From Bacteroidales bacterium (GTDB lineage Bacteria > Bacteroidota > Bacteroidia > Bacteroidales > JALTDM01): DNA of 12,311 nt. Below, piece by piece: positions 6,916 through 12,311 of this stretch. Under the pieces are notes generated by a model that saw nothing but the letters and a program-made list of their open reading frames with translations, made no database searches and had not been told where the DNA came from. Each line of letters opens with the position of its first letter. The stretch's first letter is position 1. A program made the position numbers and the translations under genes. The stretch covers positions 1 through 12,311 of the forward strand of contig JALTDM010000082.1 in assembly GCA_027074135.1 (NCBI GenBank). The letters are read 5' to 3'.

Positions 6916-8466
6916 ATGGAATTTGTGAAAAATGCAGTAGGCAGAGTAGTGCCGACAGAGATAAACGGAAAGCCCCAAATACCGTTCAAAGGTGTAGGCA
7001 AACATATACCCGAAGGCAGAAAGCATGGTCCTAGTATTCCGACTTGTGCTAACTATCCTGAAGATGGCAACAAGCTGGTAAAAGACCTGAAAGAAGCACT
7101 TATAAAAGCAGGATTGAGGGACGGAATGATTATTTCTACGCACCACCATTTCCGTAACGGCGATTTGGTGGCAAACCAAATTTTTGCAATAGCAAAAGAA
7201 CTCGGAGTAAAAGACCTTGTTTGGTTTCCGTCGGCATCATTTCCTTGCCACGAGCCGATAATTGAGTACTTAAAAGACGGGACAATCCACCACATAGAAG
7301 GTAGTATGAACGGACCTTTGGGAAGGTTTACTTCCGAAGGTAATATGAAAGGTATTGGTATATTGAGGTCTCACGGCGGCAGGTATCAAGCAGTGCAAGA
7401 TGGTGAAGTGCAAATAGATATTGCAGTAATTGCAGCAGGTTGTGCCGATCCGTTTGGTAATGCAAACGGACTTTACGGTCAGTCGGCTACCGGATTGTTA
7501 GGGTTTGCTCTTGCCGATTCGCAATATGCAGAAAAAGTAATTGTTGTAACTGATAATTTGCAAGAATTCCCGTGTATCCCGTGGCAAATTCACGGTAATT
7601 ATGTTGACTATGTGGTGCAAATGGACAAAATCGGCATTCCCGAAAAGATATTGTCAGGTACCACAAGGATAACAAAGAGTCCGGATAGGCTTTATTTGGC
7701 AGAGCTTACTGCAAAATTCTGTCAAGCGGCAGGACTTATCAAAAACGGATTCTCGTTTCAAACCGGAGCTGGCGGTACTTCGCTGGCGGTTTCGTATTAC
7801 TTTGACCAAATAATGCGTAAAGAAGGCATAAAGGCAAGGTTTGCACGAGGTGGCAGCAATAAGTATATGGTGAAAATGCTTGAAGACGGTTTGGTTGACT
7901 TTATTCTTGACGGTCAAACATTTGACTTAGATGGAGTACGCTCTATGCGTGACAATCCCAATCATGTGTGGACCAGTCCGTTTACAAGTTACAACTACCA
8001 CAGCAAAGGCAATTTTGCAAGCATGGTAGATATTGTAATCCTTGGTGCTACCGAAGTTGATGTAAACTTTAACGGAAATGTGGTTACGCATTCCGATGGA
8101 TACCTGTTGCACGGCATAGGAGGTTGGCAAAATGCATTGTTTGGCAAAACTGTTATTTTGCCTATTCCGTTGTTCAGAGACAGGATACCTGTAATTGTTG
8201 ATGAAGTTACCACACTGGTAGGTCCGGGTGAGCTTATAGATGTGATTGTAACGGAAAGAGGTATTGCCATAAATCCGAGACGAACAGACTTGATAGAAGC
8301 GACTAAGAACAGTGGGTTACCGATTGTGGATATTCATTATTTGAAAGAAGAAGCGGAAAAGATTTGCGGGAAACCCCAGAAGCCTGAATTTACCGATAAA
8401 GTAGTGGCTGCAATCAAGTGGGTTGACGGTACTGTAATTGATGTTGTAAGGCAAATAAAAAAATAA
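6916..8466 (+). CDS. citF: Citrate lyase alpha subunit (citrate CoA/ACP-transferase)
   Basis: CitF exchanges the acetyl group on the carrier domain for citrate, making citryl-carrier for CitE. The 516-residue protein is of normal family length. Recognisable family motifs are GRKHGPSIP (34-42), ISTHHHFRNGD (73-83), the glycine-rich FQTGAGGTSLAVSY (281-294), GATEVDVNFNGNV (377-389), the block DGYLLHGIGGWQN (394-406) and VTERGIAINPRR (445-456). It is the last gene of the folE-fabD-citDE cluster and lies 11 bases after the fused carrier/beta subunit, so all catalytic parts of the complex are present. No citC, citG, citX or citrate transporter gene is in the window. No strong hairpin follows its stop, so some read-through into the ferredoxin gene 90 bases on is possible. 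Confidence 0.94.
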   Translation: MEFVKNAVGRVVPTEINGKPQIPFKGVGKHIPEGRKHGPSIPTCANYPEDGNKLVKDLKEALIKAGLRDGMIISTHHHFRNGDLVANQIFAIAKELGVKDLVWFPSASFPCHEPIIEYLKDGTIHHIEGSMNGPLGRFTSEGNMKGIGILRSHGGRYQAVQDGEVQIDIAVIAAGCADPFGNANGLYGQSATGLLGFALADSQYAEKVIVVTDNLQEFPCIPWQIHGNYVDYVVQMDKIGIPEKILSGTTRITKSPDRLYLAELTAKFCQAAGLIKNGFSFQTGAGGTSLAVSYYFDQIMRKEGIKARFARGGSNKYMVKMLEDGLVDFILDGQTFDLDGVRSMRDNPNHVWTSPFTSYNYHSKGNFASMVDIVILGATEVDVNFNGNVVTHSDGYLLHGIGGWQNALFGKTVILPIPLFRDRIPVIVDEVTTLVGPGELIDVIVTERGIAINPRRTDLIEATKNSGLPIVDIHYLKEEAEKICGKPQKPEFTDKVVAAIKWVDGTVIDVVRQIKK

Positions 8467-8495
8467 ATTTTTCCTAAAATAATTAAATGCAGGTA

Positions 8496-8522
8496 TTGGT
8501 AGAAAAAAAAATATTAATATTG
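8496..8522 (+). promoter_or_regulatory. Possible promoter of the ferredoxin gene
   Basis: TTG (8496-8498) is followed after 16 bases by TAATATTG (8515-8522), one mismatch from TAnnTTTG. The ATG comes 34 bases later. This 90-base AT-rich gap contains no other obvious signal. The layout closely resembles that upstream of glutamate dehydrogenase. Confidence 0.4.
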
Positions 8523-8556
8523 CAAACAGAATTTTTAACCAAAAAAATTAAGAACT

Positions 8557-8871
8557 ATGGCACTTTTTATTAATGACGAATGTATTTCTTGTGGCGCTTG
8601 TATAAGCGAATGTCCTAATACTGCTATTTATGATGCAGGTGAAACTTGGACAATGGCTGATGGAACAGCATTGGACGATGACACAGAACACGATCCTATT
8701 TCAGAAGATCACACATTTATTGTTTCTGACAAATGTACGGAATGTGTTGGTTTCTATGATGAACCACAATGTGTATCAGTTTGTCCGGTAGATGCAATAC
8801 ATCCGGATCCTAATCATCAAGAAAGTAAAGAAGACCTTCTTGCGAAAAAACAAAGATTGCACGGAGAATAA
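8557..8871 (+). CDS. 2[4Fe-4S] ferredoxin, Alvin-like with acidic insert
   Basis: This 104-residue electron carrier holds two cysteine sets. The first is C9-x2-C12-x2-C15-x3-C19-P (CISCGACISECP). The second is C60-x2-C63-x8-C72-x3-C76-P, with the long spacer GFYDEPQ that marks Allochromatium-type ferredoxins, whose clusters have very low and unequal potentials. Between the halves is an insert (about 26-57) rich in Asp and Glu with two Trp/Thr-rich turns; the C-terminal tail (82-104) is charged and probably helical. From memory, similar insert-bearing ferredoxins are frequent in Bacteroidota. The partner enzyme is unknown; a 2-oxoacid:ferredoxin oxidoreductase is a reasonable guess. The gene has its own likely promoter and a clear terminator, so it is probably a single-gene unit. 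Confidence 0.9.
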   Translation: MALFINDECISCGACISECPNTAIYDAGETWTMADGTALDDDTEHDPISEDHTFIVSDKCTECVGFYDEPQCVSVCPVDAIHPDPNHQESKEDLLAKKQRLHGE

Positions 8872-8903
8872 AATAAGAAAGGTTTAAACGGTTTAATAGA
8901 AAA

Positions 8904-8936
8904 GAGGTTGTACTAAGGTGTGCAACCTCTTTTTTT
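8904..8936 (+). terminator. Rho-independent terminator of the ferredoxin gene
   Basis: GAGGTTGTAC (8904-8913) pairs with GTGCAACCTC (8920-8929) around a 6-base loop TAAGGT, with one T-G wobble. Seven Ts follow (8930-8936) and an A-run precedes the stem. It lies 33 bases after the ferredoxin stop. The A-run and T-run can also pair, so the hairpin may extend further. Confidence 0.88.
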
Positions 8937-9003
8937 ATTATTTTTTGTAACCAAAACATTGCTATGTTCGTCATATCATAAAATAAATATTGCAAAAAAT
9001 CAT

Positions 9004-9011
9004 TATATTTG
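9004..9011 (+). promoter_or_regulatory. Bacteroidota -7 promoter box for the udp-SirB1-like operon
   Basis: TATATTTG matches TAnnTTTG exactly, and TATATTTGTA is a very typical form of the motif. It lies 22 bases before the ATG at 9034 and just after the ferredoxin terminator. No well-spaced -33 TTG was found; the nearest is at 8990-8992, too close. Confidence 0.6.
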
Positions 9012-9033
9012 TATATTGAAAAAAACATAAACG

Positions 9034-9918
9034 ATGAAAAGACAAATTGAATCTTCGGAATTGATATTAAACGATGATGGCAGCATATATCATTTGCATC
9101 TAAGACCTGAACATATTGCCGATAAGATAATTTTGGTTGGTGATCAGGGACGAGTAAATCTTGTTGCTTCATTTTTTGATAATGTTGAGTTTGAAATGCA
9201 AAACCGTGAATTTTTCACAAAAACAGGTTATTATAAAGGGGAAAGGATAACAGTATTGTCAACTGGAATAGGAACGGATAATATTGATATTGTTATAAAT
9301 GAGTTGGATGCCCTTGTTAATATTGACTTGAAAAGCCGTACGTTGAAAGATGAACATAAATCGCTGACTTTTGTTAGGATAGGTACATCCGGTGGATTGC
9401 AACCATTTGCAGATACGGGAACATATTTGCTTACTGAAAAATCTATCGGGCTTGACGGTATGTTGAATTACTATGCAGATATAACAAAGGTAACCGATTT
9501 GGGTTTTGAAGATGCGTTCACTTCGTATATGAATTGGAATGAGAGATTGGCTAGACCTTATGTTGTAGATATAGATAAGGATTTGTTGAATACACTTTAT
9601 GAAGATGGCAAAGTAGTAAAAGGTGTAACAATGGCTGCTCCGGGATTTTATGGTCCCCAAGGCCGGGTGTTGAGGTTAATGCCTACTGACCCTGAATTTA
9701 ATGAAAAAGTAGAGAAATTTGAATATAAAGGTTATAAGATTACAAATTACGAAATGGAAAGTTCGGCACTTTACGGATTAAGTAATATGCTCGGACACAA
9801 AGCAGCAACTATTTGCTTGATAATAGCAAACCGTGTAAATAAAACATATTTGGATGATTATAAACAGAAAATTGGAGGATTGATAAAGTTTGTATTGGAT
9901 AAACTTGTCAAAAAATAA
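9034..9918 (+). CDS. udp: Uridine phosphorylase-like nucleoside phosphorylase
   Basis: The 294-residue protein belongs to the NP-I family, which splits nucleosides with phosphate to give a free base and ribose-1-phosphate. Phosphate-binding residues are R40 (VGDQGRV) and R115 (FVRIGTSGGLQP); H20 in YHLHL matches the N-terminal ribose-binding histidine. The ribose motif is NYEMESSALY (M241, E242). Base specificity is suggested by GFYGPQGRV, where Q209 and R211 correspond to the glutamine and arginine that read uracil in uridine phosphorylases (compare FYEGQGR in the human enzyme). The phosphate loop has VGDQG where the usual form is PGDP, and there is about a 10-residue insert near 97-110. It has its own promoter box and is followed 3 bases later by the SirB1-like gene. 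Purine nucleoside activity cannot be excluded, but Q/R favour uridine. Confidence 0.82.
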   Translation: MKRQIESSELILNDDGSIYHLHLRPEHIADKIILVGDQGRVNLVASFFDNVEFEMQNREFFTKTGYYKGERITVLSTGIGTDNIDIVINELDALVNIDLKSRTLKDEHKSLTFVRIGTSGGLQPFADTGTYLLTEKSIGLDGMLNYYADITKVTDLGFEDAFTSYMNWNERLARPYVVDIDKDLLNTLYEDGKVVKGVTMAAPGFYGPQGRVLRLMPTDPEFNEKVEKFEYKGYKITNYEMESSALYGLSNMLGHKAATICLIIANRVNKTYLDDYKQKIGGLIKFVLDKLVKK

Positions 9919-9921
9919 TTT

Positions 9922-10746
9922 ATGCAAGGAAAATTCAAAGATTTAAAATATTTATTGGAACTTTTGGATGATGACAATGAAGAGGTATACTCAATTGTCC
10001 ACAGCAGGATATTGAGTTATGGGGAGGATGTACTTCCCGAACTTAAAAATGTGTGGCGAAATACTGAAAGTGTGGTTTTGTTTGAAAGGGTTGATTCTAT
10101 TATAAAAGAAATTGCTCGCATTACAAACAGCAGAAGGTTTGAAAAATGGTTGAAAGAGTGTAAAGAAGATGATATTTTGAACGGTGTTTTGTTGTTAAAT
10201 AAAATGTATAATCCAGATATTGATGTTGAAGGAATAAAATCGGGAATTAACAAGTTAGTAAAGGATATTTGGTTAGAACTTAATAATAATCTTACTTCAC
10301 TTGAGAAAATAAATATTATAAATCATTTTATTTTTAAAGAGTTTGGATTTAAAGTAGGTGACGTACCAAACGAACGGAATCACTTTTTTGACAATGTGAT
10401 AGAATTTAAGATATTGAATGAGGTAACAGCTGCCGTTTTATATTATTATGTGTCAATGAGTTTGGATATAGATGTTGTGCCGGTGATGTTTAAAAACCAC
10501 ATATTTTTGGGGTATGTCGGCAACGGTTACACTGATTTTTCTGAGGATGAGATTATGTTTTTGATTTCTCCTGAAGAACAGGGAAATATTTTTCGCTCCG
10601 ATAAAATTAATTATACTAAAGGTAAACCAAAAGACTTAATAAAATATTGGATGACTACTGCAATTTTGATAGTTAATGACCGCTATCCCGTTCTTGCCAA
10701 AGAATACAGAAACCTTTTGCGACTACTTATAAAGACACAGGTGTAA
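9922..10746 (+). CDS. SirB1/transglutaminase-like family protein of unknown function
   Basis: The 274-residue protein is probably cytoplasmic: no signal peptide or membrane helix is visible. An N-terminal all-helical part (about 7-75) resembles HEAT-type repeats (LLELLDDDNEEVYSIVHSRILSYGEDVLPELK). A core at about 125-200 resembles the SirB1-type transglutaminase-like fold, with FIFKEFGFK (136-144), FKILNEVTAAVLYYYVSMSLDIDVVPV (162-188) and the conserved histidine H193 in KNHIFL. The only cysteine (C80) lies outside this core, so a classical Cys-His-Asp protease or transglutaminase site is absent. The similarity is distant and judged by eye. It starts 3 bases after the uridine phosphorylase-like gene, so they are translated from one transcript, and it ends at a shared bidirectional terminator. 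No function is known to me. Confidence 0.7.
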   Translation: MQGKFKDLKYLLELLDDDNEEVYSIVHSRILSYGEDVLPELKNVWRNTESVVLFERVDSIIKEIARITNSRRFEKWLKECKEDDILNGVLLLNKMYNPDIDVEGIKSGINKLVKDIWLELNNNLTSLEKINIINHFIFKEFGFKVGDVPNERNHFFDNVIEFKILNEVTAAVLYYYVSMSLDIDVVPVMFKNHIFLGYVGNGYTDFSEDEIMFLISPEEQGNIFRSDKINYTKGKPKDLIKYWMTTAILIVNDRYPVLAKEYRNLLRLLIKTQV

Positions 10747-10760
10747 AAAATTAACAATAA

Positions 10761-10793
10761 AAAAACCGCCTCGAAAACGAGGCGGCTTTTTTT
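10761..10793. terminator. Bidirectional terminator between the SirB1-like gene and gdhA
   Basis: CCGCCTCG (10766-10773) and CGAGGCGG (10778-10785) form a perfect 8-bp GC-rich stem around AAAA. A T-run follows on the plus strand (10787-10793), and the A-run before the stem (10759-10765) becomes a T-run on the minus strand. It lies 19 bases after the SirB1-like stop and 31 bases beyond the gdhA stop, so it serves both convergent genes. Confidence 0.95.
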
Positions 10794-10816
10794 ATTTATG
10801 GTTTACGGTACTTTGA

Positions 10817-12187
<1,371 letters not shown>

Positions 12188-12211
12188 AATTTTATGGTTT
12201 TAAATTCAGCA

Positions 12212-12238
12212 CAATGTTAAGAATAATTTTTTAAACAA
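12212..12238 (-). promoter_or_regulatory. Possible promoter of gdhA
   Basis: On the minus strand TTG (12238-12236) is followed after 16 bases by TAACATTG (12219-12212), one mismatch from TAnnTTTG. The ATG follows 24 bases later. The remaining upstream DNA to the window end (12239-12311) is very AT-rich with A- and T-runs and no visible gene; it could act as an UP-like or bent region. Confidence 0.4.
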
Positions 12239-12311
12239 TATCAAAAAAAATAGATGTTTTATAATATTTTTTTTTATGATTTTTGTTGGTTTGTAATGCT
12301 ATGATTATTAG

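Noticed and set aside
7053..8270. Several minus-strand open frames of 60-90 codons
   Set aside because: All are antisense to citF, which is supported along its whole length.
4767..8466. Malonate decarboxylase cluster, suggested by a FabD-like transacylase next to a CoA-derived carrier
   Set aside because: The partner proteins are clear CitE and CitF, not the malonate decarboxylase alpha, beta and gamma subunits, and FabD has housekeeping motifs.
8467..8556. Riboswitch or terminator between citF and the ferredoxin gene
   Set aside because: The 90 bases are AT-rich with no GC stem or recognisable aptamer; only a possible promoter is seen.
8881..8898. Tandem GGTTTAAAC/GGTTTAATA repeat containing the palindrome GTTTAAAC
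   Set aside because: Only two imperfect 9-base units between the ferredoxin stop and its terminator; too short and AT-rich to call a repeat array or operator.
8810..9172. 120-codon minus-strand open frame
   Set aside because: It spans the ferredoxin terminator, the udp promoter and the starts of two well-supported plus-strand genes.

Overview
This AT-rich window (roughly 35-37 % GC by eye) most likely comes from the Bacteroidota. Three observations point there. Perfect Bacteroidota-type -7 promoter boxes (TAnnTTTG) sit just upstream of several genes. Shine-Dalgarno sequences are essentially absent. Several proteins are of types I know mainly from Bacteroidota: an exported von Willebrand A protein, an Alvin-like ferredoxin with an acidic insert, and a SirB1-like protein. 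Citrate lyase, a clostridial-type ferredoxin and a hexameric glutamate dehydrogenase suggest an anaerobic or fermentative lifestyle, but that is inference. All eleven genes whose ends are visible stop with TAA. There are no rRNA, tRNA, CRISPR, insertion-sequence or phage signals.

Layout. 1-2546 (minus) is an envelope/ribosome operon: lpxD (lipid A acyltransferase), rbfA (30S maturation, overlapping lpxD by 20 bases) and an FtsX/LolC-E-type permease with a GTG start that runs off the left edge. 2627-4015 (minus) is a secreted vWA-domain protein. It is divergent from the plus-strand cluster folE (GTP cyclohydrolase I), fabD (malonyl-CoA:ACP transacylase), a fused citD-citE protein (citrate lyase acyl carrier plus beta subunit) and citF (alpha subunit), 4131-8466, with spacers of 12, 5 and 11 bases. 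8557-8871 is a single-gene 2[4Fe-4S] ferredoxin with its own terminator. 9034-10746 is a uridine phosphorylase-like gene followed 3 bases later by a SirB1/transglutaminase-like gene. 10817-12187 (minus) is glutamate dehydrogenase. The last two units converge on one symmetric bidirectional terminator.

How the genes fit together. Citrate lyase cleaves citrate to acetate and oxaloacetate and here is made from two polypeptides instead of three. The genes that make and attach its prosthetic group (citG, citX) and the acetylating ligase (citC) are not in the window. The most interesting point is therefore this compact fused citrate lyase locus, apparently co-transcribed with a fatty-acid-type acyl-CoA:ACP transacylase. 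Otherwise the region looks like ordinary chromosomal core and metabolic gene content. I see no convincing wholly new system.
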